Source: Chiayiivirga flava (lineage in GTDB: Bacteria; Pseudomonadota; Gammaproteobacteria; Xanthomonadales; Xanthomonadaceae). From it: a stretch of DNA of 64,000 bases. The number at the start of each line of letters is the position of its first letter. The first letter of the stretch is position 1. Of the stretch, positions 17,558 through 28,588 are shown piece after piece. The stretch spans positions 258,936-322,935 of the forward strand of contig NZ_JACHHP010000005.1 of assembly GCF_014202825.1 (NCBI RefSeq). The letters are read 5' to 3'. Both the position numbers and the translations under genes were made by a program. The notes under the pieces were generated by a model. That model saw only the letters and a list, made by a program, of their open reading frames with translations. It was not told the DNA's origin and made no database searches.

Positions 17558-20539
17558 CTACTCCGGTACCACCGTGATCTGACAGGAAATGTCCGAAGTC
17601 ACAGGAGACGACCGGATGAACGTGACCGTTCTTCCTTCCACGTCTTCGTCGGACCCATTGACCACGCAGTCACCTGCCGCAGTCGCAACGAAGTTCTCCT
17701 CGGCGGGGGTTACCTGCATGTTGGCCGTGGTGCCATCCGCAAACGGTGCGTCGCACTCGGCACTGGTCCCGGCAGCGGCGCTGCACAGAAGGCTGCCGGC
17801 AATGGTGGCACTCGTTGCTCCGGGCGTCGTGAGCCGGACTGTCAGCGTGAATTGCTCTTCCGGATCCGTCTCGTCCTCGCACGCGCCCAAGGGAGGCGGC
17901 GGACTTGCACCGGAGAACGCGCAGCTGTCGCGGCCCTTGATCGTCACGTCGGCCGAGGGCTCGCCGCCACCCACCGCGAAGGTGCACGTCCACTCGGCGC
18001 CGCCGTCGGGCTGATCCATCTGCGAGGCAACGATCACGGCCTCGGTTTCGCCGTTGGCGTCCGTGAGGTCCGGCTGCTGCGAGATGTTGACGGTGGCGGT
18101 TTCGCCATCGCCTTCGCAGGTGCCCGAGATCGCCGTGCCCTGCACCGGGTTGCCGGCGCCGTCGATGAGGCGCAGATCGATCGTGTACGTGCCGTTGCCG
18201 ATGATCGCGGTCGGGCTGGCCTGCAGGATCAGGTTGTCGGCCACGGTGATTTCCACCTCGGCCGGCTCCACGCCCGGGACGGAGAACTGCACGGTGTCTT
18301 CGCCGTCTTCGGTCATGCCGATGGTGGTGACTTCCGCGAGCGCGCAACCCGAGGCCCCGGTGGCGTTGGCGAGCGTGCCGCTGGACTGGCCGTCGACCGT
18401 GCCGGAACCGGACTCGAGCGAGAAGCCGAAGCCGATGAACACGCCCTGGATCGGGCTGTTGTTGGCGTCGAGCATGCACACCGTGACGAACGAGGTGGTG
18501 TTACCCGGGATGACCGCCGGACTCGCGATCAGCGTCGCCGGAGCGATGCCGGGATACACGGCCGTCACGACATCGGACACGAGCTTCTGGCCACCGCCGG
18601 ACACGTTGGCCGCGCCGCGCGCCCACAGGGCGACGGCCTTGCCGAGGATCGAGACCGGATAGTTGAGCGTGGTCGTTGCGATGCCGAGGCTGTTGGTCGA
18701 CGACGTGGCACCGATGGTGCCGGTCGTGGCGCGACCGACGATGTACGGAAGCACGTTGCCGAAGTCCACCGAGACCCCGGTGTCGTCATTGTCGTTGAAC
18801 GGCTGGGTGACGTTCAGGCTCGTCGCCGAGTTCACCTGCGCCACCGTGCGCGCACTTTCCAGGTCGCGGTTGCCCGGCACTTCCTGCCCAAAGACCAGCA
18901 GGGTGTCGCCCGGGCCGGCCGCATCGTTCGGGCCGCCCGAAGTCGTCGTGAAGTGGCCGCTCGGCGCGGTGAACAGCGTGCCGCCTTCACGCGGGTTGCC
19001 ATCGCCGCCGCTCAGCACGAACGTGCCCGGGCCTTCTTCCGGGAAGCCGGCCAGCGGTTCGTCGACGAGGCCGAACTCGATCGGCGTGCCGGCCAGCACC
19101 GGATTGCCCTGGCGGTCGGTCGCGATCGCGCTGACCGTGAAGCTGTAGGAGCCGTCGAGGCCACCCGGGACTTCTTCGCCGGATTCGTCGACCACACCCG
19201 TGTCGACGCGGTTGGCGAGGATCGCCTCGATGTCCGGACTGACGATCCGCACGCTGAACAGGCGACCGTCGGAGATCACGATGGTGCGCTCGCCGACCAC
19301 CGGGCTGGTGATGCCGTTGTCGACGTTGTTGTCGGCGCGGTCGGACGTCGCACGCACGATGTACGCGCCGGTCTCGACACCGGCAATGACCAGTGCATTG
19401 GCCGTGCCGTTGGTGGTGCGCAGCACGATGGAGGTGGCTTCCTGCAGCTGGCCGGCCGCGTTGGTGCCCGAGAGCACCGCGTCGCCGCTGCCGCCGCCCG
19501 GGATGATTTCGAGGCGGACGTTGTTGAACGCGGTGGATCCCGCCACGGGGTTCGGGACCGGCGAGCCGGCGCCGTCGGTCACGCTGATCGAGACCGTGCC
19601 GGACGAGGTGCCGCCCGAGTCGCTGGCGTAGATCGGGCTGGTCGGCGCGCGCACGACGACGGCACCGGGAAGCGGCGGCACGTTGGTGACGATGTTGAAA
19701 TCGTAGACGCCTTCGACGCGCTGTCCGGTGTCCGGATCGGTGAACGCGGCATGCAGGCGGATCGTGCCCGCGTTTTCGGCCGACCAAACGAAGGCACGGC
19801 TCACGCCGGCCGATACGCCGGTGAAGATGGAGACGAACGGGGTCGTCATTTCGTTGACGTCGTCGGTGTCCGGATCGTCCGGCACCGAGACCGCGCCGTT
19901 TTCGACCGGCGTGACCGAGAACTGGATGGCCTGATCGCCGTCGCCGTCATCGTTGATGGCCTGCCCGCTCGCGCTGCGGACGTTGACGATCACCTCGGAG
20001 ATGTACGGGGAGCCGAGGAAGAACGGGACGCCGTCGGTATTCACCGCGATGTCGGTCTTGGTGGGTTGGAACGAGATGCGCGGATCGTTGCCCGGCCCGT
20101 TGCCGACGGTCACGTTGACGGTGCGGGTGACGGTGCGGCCCGGCGTGGTGGTGTCCTGCGCCGAGAAGGTGATGCTGCCGGTGCCCGGGTTCGGACCGGA
20201 CTGGAAGTAGAAGTTGGCGACACCGCCGACGGTGGTCGCCGTCGCCGTTCCGCCATTCGTGCCGTTGCCGGTGGACAGATTGCCGAGCCCCGCGCCGTTC
20301 ACCGTCGCGGTGATCGTGGCGCCGTCTGCAACGGGCGTGCCGCTTGCCTGCCGCAGCGTAGCGGTGATGGTGGTAAGGCTGCGCGGATTGAGCGAGACCG
20401 TGGACGAGGATGTCGTCAGCGACAGACCCTGGGGCGTGAAGCCGGAGTCGCTGTCGCTGCCGCCGCCGCCGCCGCACGCGGCGAGCGCTGCGGTCGCCGC
20501 GAGCAGTACAAGGGATTTGAGGGAAGCTGCAAATTTCAT
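17558..20539 (-). CDS. Large surface lipoprotein with Ig-like (Big_1/invasin-type) repeats
   Basis: 993 residues. The lipoprotein signal MKFAASLKSLVLLAATAALA ends in lipobox LAAC (Cys22), followed by a Gly/Ser linker GGGGGSDSDSG. The rest is a string of beta-rich Ig-like modules of about 100 residues, each with patterns such as TITATLRQASGTPVADGATI and STVDGQSSGTL. These resemble bacterial Ig-like group 1 domains of invasin/intimin-type adhesins. It lies 70 nt after pilQ on the same strand, and GGAGA lies just before its ATG, so it may be transcribed with the pilus operon or from its own promoter. Its own terminator follows. Probable outer-membrane, surface-exposed protein. An adhesive or structural role is inference. 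Confidence 0.85.
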   Translation of the reverse strand: MKFAASLKSLVLLAATAALAACGGGGGSDSDSGFTPQGLSLTTSSSTVSLNPRSLTTITATLRQASGTPVADGATITATVNGAGLGNLSTGNGTNGGTATATTVGGVANFYFQSGPNPGTGSITFSAQDTTTPGRTVTRTVNVTVGNGPGNDPRISFQPTKTDIAVNTDGVPFFLGSPYISEVIVNVRSASGQAINDDGDGDQAIQFSVTPVENGAVSVPDDPDTDDVNEMTTPFVSIFTGVSAGVSRAFVWSAENAGTIRLHAAFTDPDTGQRVEGVYDFNIVTNVPPLPGAVVVRAPTSPIYASDSGGTSSGTVSISVTDGAGSPVPNPVAGSTAFNNVRLEIIPGGGSGDAVLSGTNAAGQLQEATSIVLRTTNGTANALVIAGVETGAYIVRATSDRADNNVDNGITSPVVGERTIVISDGRLFSVRIVSPDIEAILANRVDTGVVDESGEEVPGGLDGSYSFTVSAIATDRQGNPVLAGTPIEFGLVDEPLAGFPEEGPGTFVLSGGDGNPREGGTLFTAPSGHFTTTSGGPNDAAGPGDTLLVFGQEVPGNRDLESARTVAQVNSATSLNVTQPFNDNDDTGVSVDFGNVLPYIVGRATTGTIGATSSTNSLGIATTTLNYPVSILGKAVALWARGAANVSGGGQKLVSDVVTAVYPGIAPATLIASPAVIPGNTTSFVTVCMLDANNSPIQGVFIGFGFSLESGSGTVDGQSSGTLANATGASGCALAEVTTIGMTEDGEDTVQFSVPGVEPAEVEITVADNLILQASPTAIIGNGTYTIDLRLIDGAGNPVQGTAISGTCEGDGETATVNISQQPDLTDANGETEAVIVASQMDQPDGGAEWTCTFAVGGGEPSADVTIKGRDSCAFSGASPPPPLGACEDETDPEEQFTLTVRLTTPGATSATIAGSLLCSAAAGTSAECDAPFADGTTANMQVTPAEENFVATAAGDCVVNGSDEDVEGRTVTFIRSSPVTSDISCQITVVPE

Positions 20540-20609
20540 TCTGTCTCTCCGCGAACCAGGTCGCTTCCTGCGATGACGTGTGGGGGTTGTTGCGTGCGGC
20601 GCGGGCGTA

Positions 20610-22871
20610 TCAGCGACGACCGGCCACGGGCAGCACTTTCGGGGTGACGAAGATCAGCAGTTCGGCCTTGGAGGATTCGCGCTGCTTGTTGCGGAACAGG
20701 TTGCCGAGGATCGGCACGTCGGCGAGGAACGGCACCTTGCGCAGGTCCTCGCGGCTGGTGAACTCGTACACGCCGCCGATGACGACCGTCTGACCGTTCT
20801 CCACCAGCACCGCGGTGCTGATCTGGCGCTTGGCGAGCGTCGGGATGTCGCCCAGTTCGCTCTGCAGGATGCCCGAGACTTCGTCCTTCTTGACGTTCAT
20901 CGCGAGGAAGACGCGGCCGTCCTGCGTGATCGTCGGCGTGACTTTCAGTTCGAGCAGCGCTTCCTTGAACTGCACGGTCGGGATCGGCGTGGCACCGGCG
21001 CTCGGCGTGACCGTGATGTAGCCGATTTCGTCGCCCTGGCTGATGACCGCTTCGCGCTGGTTGGCGGTGATGACGCGCGGGCTGGAGACCACCTCGCCGC
21101 GGCCCTCGGTCTCGAGCGCGGACAGTTCGAGGTCGAGCAGATAGTCGGCGCCGAGCACCGCGAAGCCGAGACGGCCGGCCGGGTTGACGACGGGCATGCT
21201 GACATTGAGGCGATCGGTCAGCGACGGCACGAGCACGCCGCCGCCGACCGGACCGGGACGGCCGACGGGCAAGCCGGTGCTGGAACCATTGAAGCGGTTC
21301 ACCAGTGCCGAGTTGATCATCGTATTGTTGGCGTTGAGCCCGCCGCCGGTGGTGATGATGTTGCCGTTGCTGTCCTCGTAGCCACCGCTGATGCCGAACT
21401 GGGCGCCGAGCTCGCGCGCGAAATCCTCGGTGGCGATGACGATGCGCGACTCGATCAGCACCTGGTCGACCGGGCGGTCGAGCAATGCGATGAGCGCCTT
21501 GATTTCGTTGATCTTCTCGATCGAGTCGTTGACCAGCAGGGTGTTGGTGCGGCGATCGAAGCTGACGCTGCCGCGCGGCGACAGGAAGCCGCGGCTTTGC
21601 TGCCCGGTCCCGCCCTGTCCGCCACCGCCACCCTGCTGGGCAGTCTTGCTTTCGTCGGTCAGCAGCTTCGCGATGTCCTCGGCGCTGCCGTAGTTGATCG
21701 CGATGTACTCGGCGACGAGCTCCGCGCGTTCCTCGTTCGCGATGCGTGCGTCGGCCTTGGCCTGCTCGTACGCGGCAATCTCGGCCTGCGGCGCGATCCA
21801 GATCACGCTGCCGTCGCGGCGCTGGTCCAGGCTCTTGGCGCGCAGCACGATGTCGAGCGCTTGGTCCCACGGCACGTTGATCAGGCGCAGCGTCACGTTG
21901 CCGGTCACGCTGTCGGCCGCGACGATGTTGAGTTCGGACTCTTCCGCGATCAGCTGCAGCACGGTGCGGACCGGAATGTCCTGGAAGTTGAAGGTCACCG
22001 GCTTGCCGACGTAGCCTTTCTCGATGTCTCCGGTCAGGCTGCCCGCGACCGCGGCGTCTTCCGGGGCGATCGGCGAGACTTCGACGACGTATTCGTTGCC
22101 GGTCTGGTAGGCAAGCGTCTCGAACGCGCCGCTGTTCATCAACGTGACGCGTGTGTCGACGCCGCGCACGTTCGACTCCACCGTCTGCACCGGCGTCGCG
22201 AAGTCGATCACGTCGAGCTTCTGGCGCAGCGACTCGGGCAGGCGCACGCCGGGCAGGTCGACCACCACGGCCTGGCCTTCGGTGCGCATGTCGGCGACGG
22301 CACCTTCGCCGTCGAAGGTGAGCACCACGCGCCCGGCGCCTTCGGCCGTGCGGCGGAAATCGACGTTGGAAATCGCCGCCCCCCCGCCGATGCGCTTGGC
22401 CGGATCGGCCGCGAGACCGGGCGTCACGCCGGTCTGCGCCGCCATGCCCGCGCCCGGCGCCACGGTGATGATGAAGTTGCTGCCTTCGCCGCGCGTCTCG
22501 TACGACGCACTGCGGAACAGGTCGACGATGACGCGCGTGCGGCCCGAGGCCTCCACCGCGCTCACCGCGCTGGTGGCGCCGTTGCCGATCGCGATGCGGC
22601 GCTCGCTGACGCGGTTGGTGGTGCCCGGAAGATCGATCGCGATGCGCGGCGGCTCGTCCGTGGTGAACGCCTGCGCGCCCTGCACCGGCTGCGCCATGTG
22701 CAGCGTGATCTGCACGCTGCCGTCGGCGCCGGGCGCGTAGCTGATCTCCTCCAGCACGTTCTGCGCCGCCGCCGGCAGCGACACCGCCAGGGCGAACAGG
22801 CCGATCGCGCGGGTCATGCGGCGTTTCAGGCCCTGCCCGAACGTGGGCAACTTGGCTTTCATCGAGGTCAT
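20610..22871 (-). CDS. pilQ: Type IV pilus secretin PilQ
   Basis: 753 residues from the ATG at 22871, which has GGGGGA seven bases upstream. An ATG at 22898 would add nine residues and overlap pilP by 8 nt. A signal peptide ends near LPAAAQ. Two AMIN domains (peptidoglycan binding) follow, then the secretin N0/N1 region around PVTFNFQDIPVRTVLQLIAEE, and the C-terminal secretin domain with VDQVLIESRIVIATEDFARE, VLVENGQTVVIGGVYE and VPFLADVPILGNLFR. PilQ forms the outer-membrane pore through which the pilus passes. Last pilus gene of the pilMNOPQ operon. Confidence 0.96.
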   Translation of the reverse strand: MTSMKAKLPTFGQGLKRRMTRAIGLFALAVSLPAAAQNVLEEISYAPGADGSVQITLHMAQPVQGAQAFTTDEPPRIAIDLPGTTNRVSERRIAIGNGATSAVSAVEASGRTRVIVDLFRSASYETRGEGSNFIITVAPGAGMAAQTGVTPGLAADPAKRIGGGAAISNVDFRRTAEGAGRVVLTFDGEGAVADMRTEGQAVVVDLPGVRLPESLRQKLDVIDFATPVQTVESNVRGVDTRVTLMNSGAFETLAYQTGNEYVVEVSPIAPEDAAVAGSLTGDIEKGYVGKPVTFNFQDIPVRTVLQLIAEESELNIVAADSVTGNVTLRLINVPWDQALDIVLRAKSLDQRRDGSVIWIAPQAEIAAYEQAKADARIANEERAELVAEYIAINYGSAEDIAKLLTDESKTAQQGGGGGQGGTGQQSRGFLSPRGSVSFDRRTNTLLVNDSIEKINEIKALIALLDRPVDQVLIESRIVIATEDFARELGAQFGISGGYEDSNGNIITTGGGLNANNTMINSALVNRFNGSSTGLPVGRPGPVGGGVLVPSLTDRLNVSMPVVNPAGRLGFAVLGADYLLDLELSALETEGRGEVVSSPRVITANQREAVISQGDEIGYITVTPSAGATPIPTVQFKEALLELKVTPTITQDGRVFLAMNVKKDEVSGILQSELGDIPTLAKRQISTAVLVENGQTVVIGGVYEFTSREDLRKVPFLADVPILGNLFRNKQRESSKAELLIFVTPKVLPVAGRR

Positions 22872-22890
22872 CGTGCTATCCCCCAAAATC

Positions 22891-23439
22891 CTATTCATCG
22901 CCCAGGGCCACGGTGGCCCTGCGCTCGATCCATCCGCTTGCGCCGTCCGATTCGAGCTCCACGAGCTCGATCCGGTCCTCGAACACGCCGGTCACCCGAC
23001 CATCGCTCTGCCCCATGTAGTTGCCGACCGTGACGCGGTGGATCACGCGATCCGGATCCATCACCAGCGCCAGCAGGCTGTCGCCCTCGCCGAGCGTGCC
23101 GACCATGTCCAGGCCGTCGAGCGGGAAGGCTTCGAGCGGTTCCTTGCGGCGCTCGGGGTCCGGACGCAGCGACGAACCGGCCTGCGTTTCCTGCTCTTCC
23201 GTCGGCATGCTGAACGGGTCGCGCAGGTCCTGCGCGGCGTACTCGAACGTTTCGAACTGCTTCATCACCGGCAGCGGCTCGAGCGGCAACGGCGGCTCGG
23301 CCTTCTTGTCCGCCACCCAGCGCTCGAGGTCGGCGCGCCCGGACGAGCATCCGGCGAGCACCAGCAGCGCGAGAACGGTGGCGATGCTGCGCATGGGGGT
23401 CTTCACGCGTGTCGATTCCTGCTTCACCGAGCCCGACAT
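22891..23439 (-). CDS. pilP: Type IV pilus inner-membrane lipoprotein PilP
   Basis: 182 residues. A lipobox LAGC sits after MRSIATVLALLV, which is probably the true signal; the ATG at 23394 would start exactly there, while the ATG at 23439 adds 15 residues. The mature part has the PilP pattern ERWVADKKA...PLPVMKQFETFEYAAQDLRDPF, then a beta-rich HR domain with DMVGTLGEGDSLLALV and RVTVGNYMGQSDGRV. PilP links the PilN/PilO inner-membrane pair to PilQ. One nucleotide separates its ATG from the pilO stop. Confidence 0.95.
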   Translation of the reverse strand: MSGSVKQESTRVKTPMRSIATVLALLVLAGCSSGRADLERWVADKKAEPPLPLEPLPVMKQFETFEYAAQDLRDPFSMPTEEQETQAGSSLRPDPERRKEPLEAFPLDGLDMVGTLGEGDSLLALVMDPDRVIHRVTVGNYMGQSDGRVTGVFEDRIELVELESDGASGWIERRATVALGDE

Positions 23440-23440
23440 G

Positions 23441-24115
23441 TCAGCGCCTCCCTGCCGGTTTGGCGGCCGCTTCGGCGGCGGCCGCGGCGGCGGCCTGCTC
23501 TTCCTCGTCGAGGTAGCGATACGTCTTGACCGTGCCTTCGAGCACCAGCGCGCCGTTCGGCACGATGGCCGCGTCGGCGCCCGTGCCCTGCTGGCGCGGT
23601 TTGAGCGAGATGTCGTGCATCGTCATGATCACCACGCGCGGCAGCGAAGCCACGCCGCTGACGAAGGCGCCGAACTGGTGGTAGGTGCCCACCATGCGCA
23701 GCGAGATCGGCTTCTCGGCGTAGAACTCCTTCTTGATTTCCGGCTGCGGCTGGAACAGCTCGTTCGCGATGCCGCTGGCGAGTGCCGTCTGCGAGATGTC
23801 GACGATGAGGTCGGGCATCTCGGTCTTGCTCGGCAGCTGGCGCAGCATCTGCTGCAGCATCAGTTCCATTTCCGCGAGCTGCTGCTTGAGCGGCTCCAGG
23901 TTCACCGCGCGCTGCTGCTTCTGTTCGAAGTCGGCCTTGAGCGTGGCCTCGGTGCGCTTGGCGGTCTCCAGCGTGTCCTGCTGGTCCTTGACGAAGAACC
24001 ACCACGCAAGGAACAGAATCACGATGGCGAGCAGCGCGCAGAAGAAGGCCTTGACCGAGCCCGGCCAACCGCCCGGATTGCTGGTGTCGAGATTGCGCAG
24101 ATCGAACTTGCTCAC
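23441..24115 (-). CDS. pilO: Type IV pilus inner-membrane protein PilO
   Basis: 224 residues, starting with GTG at 24115 inside a GTGA overlap with the pilN stop. One N-terminal helix (FFCALLAIVILFLAWWFFV), a periplasmic coiled coil (about 45-95) and a ferredoxin-like domain, with the typical QLPSKTEMPDLIVDISQTA motif. Forms a heterodimer with PilN in the inner-membrane alignment complex of the pilus. The C-terminus ends in an Ala-rich tail (EEEQAAAAAAAEAAAKPA) not required by the family fold. Confidence 0.95.
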   Translation of the reverse strand: MSKFDLRNLDTSNPGGWPGSVKAFFCALLAIVILFLAWWFFVKDQQDTLETAKRTEATLKADFEQKQQRAVNLEPLKQQLAEMELMLQQMLRQLPSKTEMPDLIVDISQTALASGIANELFQPQPEIKKEFYAEKPISLRMVGTYHQFGAFVSGVASLPRVVIMTMHDISLKPRQQGTGADAAIVPNGALVLEGTVKTYRYLDEEEQAAAAAAAEAAAKPAGRR

Positions 24116-24722
24116 GGCGCACCTCCGGCCTGGCTCACGGCATCGGTGCCTTCGACGCCCTCTTCGGTTTCACCCTCGCCCTTGGGACGGATCAGGGTGA
24201 CCCTGAGCGTGAACGCGTACGGCATCGCCTTTTCCGTGCCCTTGGCCTCGATGATGGAAAGATCCGGCGACCGCATCCATCCGGACCCTTCCAGCGCGCG
24301 CATGTACGAGGAGACGCGTGCATTGGACTGCGTCACGCCTTCGAGCGTGAGCACGTCGCCGTTCTGCTTGATCGACGCCAGGCGCACGCCGTCAGGGATG
24401 GTGCGCACCAGCTCGTCGAACAGGTGCACCATCAGCGAACGGCTCGCCTGCAGTTGCTCGATCACGGCCTTGCGCGACAGCAGCGCGGCCTTCTTGCGAT
24501 CGAGCTCCTCGATTTCCTTGATCTTGGTATCGAGCTGGGTGATCTCGTTCTTGAGGTAGTTGTTGCGGCCGTTCTGGTTCTCGATCAGCGAGTCGAAGTA
24601 CTTGACCACGCCGAACGCGATGAGCAGCGCCGCGAACGCGGTGGCGCCGAGCATCGTGTAGAACTCTTTCTGGCGCTGCTTGCGGCGCTCCAGGCGCCAC
24701 GGCAATAGATTGATCTTTGCCA

Positions 24723-24723
<1 letters not shown>
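24112..24723 (-). CDS. pilN: Type IV pilus inner-membrane protein PilN
   Basis: 203 residues, starting MAKINLLPWRLERRKQRQKE. The cytoplasmic N-terminal INLLPWR motif binds PilM in the family. One membrane helix (about 23-42), a coiled coil rich in Glu/Lys and a periplasmic ferredoxin-like domain follow. The ATG shares one base with the pilM stop (TGATG). The stop overlaps pilO. Confidence 0.95.
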
Positions 24724-25805
<1,082 letters not shown>

Positions 25806-25830
25806 TTACGAGCACTTACTGCGCCGGCAC

Positions 25831-25860
25831 ATTAAATAACGATTTTTAACGTTTTGGCAA
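25831..25860 (-). promoter_or_regulatory. Putative sigma-70 promoter of pilMNOPQ
   Basis: On the minus strand TTGCCA (25860-25855) and TTTAAT (25836-25831) are separated by 18 nt in an AT-rich stretch, rare for this genome. Both hexamers match consensus at 5 of 6 positions. The predicted start of transcription is near 25824, about 43 nt before the pilM GTG. Confidence 0.65.
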
Positions 25861-25941
25861 CAGGCGGTTCAACCGCCGCGCCGAACGCCCGAAAAACGCC
25901 ATGTTCCCGCGCCACTATCCATCCCCATGGACCGACGTTCC

Positions 25942-25971
25942 CTGTCACCGGCGGTCGCAACATTCTATACT
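25942..25971 (+). promoter_or_regulatory. Putative sigma-70 promoter of the PBP1A gene
   Basis: CTGTCA (25942-25947) and TATACT (25966-25971) with an 18-nt spacer, ending about 42 nt before the ATG at 26014. The -10 matches 5 of 6 bases and the -35 matches 4 of 6. Confidence 0.55.
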
Positions 25972-26013
25972 CCTCTTTAACAACTTCTGCAAACCCTTGG
26001 GATTCCCCCGAAA

Positions 26014-28482
26014 ATGTCCCGGATCCGCCGTCTCCTGAGACTGGCCGTGGTGCTGTGTGTCCTTGCGTTTGTGCTCGCTGCGGGCGCGCTCGGGGTGCTG
26101 TACTGGCTGGTCGCCCCGTCCCTGCCCTCGGTCCAGTCGCTGCGCGACGTCCAGTTCCAGCTGCCGCTCAGTGTGTACGCGGCCGATGGCAAGCTGATTG
26201 CGCAGTTCGGCGAGACGCGTCGCACCCCGGTGGACATCGAGGACGTGCCGCTGCCGGTGAAGCAGGCCTTCATCGCGATCGAGGACGCACGCTTCTACGA
26301 CCATCCGGGCGTCGACTACCGCGGCGTGCTGCGTGCCTTCTGGCTGCTGGCCACCACCAGCGACCGGCGCGTGCCGGGCGGCTCGACGATCACCCAGCAG
26401 GTGGCGCGGATGTTCTTCCTGAGCTCCGAGTACAGCTACTCGCGCAAGTTCTCGGAGATGCTGCTGGCGCTGAAGATGGAGCGGGAGCTGTCGAAGGACG
26501 AGATCCTCGAGCTCTACCTCAACAAGAGTTTTTTCGGCAACCGCGCCTACGGCGTGGTGGCGGCGGCGGAGTTCTACTACGGCAAGTCGCTGGAGGAACT
26601 GAGCCTGGCCGAGGCGGCGATGCTGGCGTCGATTCCGAAGTTCCCGTCCAGCGGCAACCCCATCATCAATCCCGAGCGCGCCCTGGTGCGGCGCAACTAC
26701 GTGTTGCAGCGCATGCAGGAGGTGGGCTTCATTCCCGCCGACGCGTTGCGCACGGCGCAGGCCGAACCCAACCATGCCTTCCCGCACGAGCCGCCGGTGG
26801 AGCTGGAGGCGAGCTACGTCGCCGAGATGGTGCGCCAGGCCGCCGTCGACCGCTACGGCGCCGACGCGCTGACCGGCGGCTACCGCGTCACCACCACGCT
26901 CGACAGCCGCGCGCAGGAAGGCGCGAACGGCGCGATCCGCGGCGCCCTGCTCGCCTACGACCGCCGCCACGGCTGGCGCGGCGCCGAAGGTCACGTCGAT
27001 CTCGCGCAGGGCGCCACGCCGGCCGACTGGCAGCAGGCGCTGCGCGACTACCGCGCCCTCGCCGGGCTGCAGCCGGCCCTCGTCACCGAGGTCGGCGACG
27101 ACGCCGCGACGCTGTTCCTCGCCGACGGCCAGAGCGCCACGCAGACGCTCGATCACATGAAGTGGGCCGCGGCGTACGTCAGCGCGGATCGTCGCGGCGC
27201 CGCGCCGCGCAAGGTGTCCGACGTGCTCAAGACCGGCGACATCGTGCGCCTGACGCGCGATGCCGAGGGCGAGTGGACGCTGGCGCAGATCCCGCAGGCG
27301 CAGGGCGCACTGGTCGCGCTTTCGCCCGAGGACGGCGCACTGGTCGCGCTCGCCGGCGGCTTCAGCTTCGGGCTCAACAAGTTCAACCGCGCCACCCAGT
27401 CGCTGCGCCAGCCGGGGTCGAGCTTCAAGCCGTTCGTCTATGCGGCGGCGTTCGAGCGCGGCTTCAATCCGGCGTCGATCGTGCTCGATGCCCCGGTGGT
27501 GTTCCACGACCGCAGCACCGGCAAGTCGTGGCGTCCGTCGAACGACAACGACACCTTCATCGGCCCGATGCGGCTGCGCGAGGCCATGGTCACCTCGCGC
27601 AACCTCGTTTCGGTGCGCATCCTCGATGCCATCGGGGTGAGCTATGCACGGCGCTACATCCAGGGCTTCGGATTCACGCCCGAGAGCCTGCCGGAGAACC
27701 TGTCGCTGGCGCTGGGCACCAGTTCGATTCCGCCGCTGGCGCTCGCGCGCGGCTACACGGTGTTCTCGAACGGCGGCTTTCTCGTCGATCCGTATTTCAT
27801 CGCGCGCATCGTCGATCGCAACGGCGTGGTCGTGATGCAGGAGCACCCGCTGCGCGCGTGCCGCCACTGCCCCGAACGCCTGGTGCGCGAAGCCGCGAGC
27901 AACATCGCCTCGTCCGGCGGATTCGACCTGAGCTCCGGTGGCGGCACCGCGCCCCGCCACAGCGACGAGATGGGGCCGTCCGACGTATTCCTCGCCCCGC
28001 GCGCCGTCGACGAACGCACCACGTTCCTGATCGAATCGCTGCTGCGCGACGTGGTCAAGCGCGGCACCGGCCGCGGCGCGCTGGTGCTCGAACGCGGCGA
28101 TCTCGGCGGCAAGACCGGCAGTACCAACGATCACCGCGACGCCTGGTTCTCGGGCTTCGGCGGCAACCTCACCGTGAGTGCCTGGGTCGGCATGGACGAC
28201 TTCAGCACGCTCGGCAACGGCGAGTTCGGCGGCAAGGCGGCCTTGCCGATGTGGGTGGACTTCATGCGGGTGGCGCTCGAGGGCGTGCCGGAGCCGGCGA
28301 TCGACATGCCCAACGGCATCGTGACCGCGCTGATCCATCCGGGCAGCGGCCTGCTCGCCGCGCCCGGCGCACCCGGGGCGATGTCCGAGCTGCTCAAGAT
28401 CGAGGACGTGCAGCGACTGGAATCGCGCATGGCCGAGGACGACAGCAGCTTGACCGAGCAGGAAGCGTTCGACATCTTCTGA
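26014..28482 (+). CDS. mrcA: Penicillin-binding protein 1A (bifunctional transglycosylase/transpeptidase)
   Basis: 822 residues. N-terminal signal anchor (LAVVLCVLAFVLAAGALGVL), then the family 51 glycosyltransferase domain with AIEDARFYDHPGVDYRG (catalytic Glu), GGSTITQQVAR, and ELSKDEILELYLNKSFFG. An OB-like insertion follows, then the transpeptidase domain with SSFK (S469-K472), SRN (S528-N530) and KTGS (K700-S703). It polymerises and cross-links peptidoglycan at the outer face of the inner membrane. PBP1A genes divergent from pilM are common in gammaproteobacteria. Length and all active-site motifs are intact. Confidence 0.96.
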   Translation: MSRIRRLLRLAVVLCVLAFVLAAGALGVLYWLVAPSLPSVQSLRDVQFQLPLSVYAADGKLIAQFGETRRTPVDIEDVPLPVKQAFIAIEDARFYDHPGVDYRGVLRAFWLLATTSDRRVPGGSTITQQVARMFFLSSEYSYSRKFSEMLLALKMERELSKDEILELYLNKSFFGNRAYGVVAAAEFYYGKSLEELSLAEAAMLASIPKFPSSGNPIINPERALVRRNYVLQRMQEVGFIPADALRTAQAEPNHAFPHEPPVELEASYVAEMVRQAAVDRYGADALTGGYRVTTTLDSRAQEGANGAIRGALLAYDRRHGWRGAEGHVDLAQGATPADWQQALRDYRALAGLQPALVTEVGDDAATLFLADGQSATQTLDHMKWAAAYVSADRRGAAPRKVSDVLKTGDIVRLTRDAEGEWTLAQIPQAQGALVALSPEDGALVALAGGFSFGLNKFNRATQSLRQPGSSFKPFVYAAAFERGFNPASIVLDAPVVFHDRSTGKSWRPSNDNDTFIGPMRLREAMVTSRNLVSVRILDAIGVSYARRYIQGFGFTPESLPENLSLALGTSSIPPLALARGYTVFSNGGFLVDPYFIARIVDRNGVVVMQEHPLRACRHCPERLVREAASNIASSGGFDLSSGGGTAPRHSDEMGPSDVFLAPRAVDERTTFLIESLLRDVVKRGTGRGALVLERGDLGGKTGSTNDHRDAWFSGFGGNLTVSAWVGMDDFSTLGNGEFGGKAALPMWVDFMRVALEGVPEPAIDMPNGIVTALIHPGSGLLAAPGAPGAMSELLKIEDVQRLESRMAEDDSSLTEQEAFDIF

Positions 28483-28588
28483 ACGCGGCGCGCGCAGCCG
28501 CTTCCCTCGTCGCACGGATCGAGTAAGCTCGAAGCGCCGCCGCGTCAGGCGGCACGTTTCGACCCAGCGCGATCCGCAGGAGGAGACG

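Noticed and set aside
16157..20647. A 1496-codon plus-strand open frame
   Set aside because: Antisense to the EAL gene and the Ig-repeat lipoprotein. The translation has no domain and no ribosome binding site.
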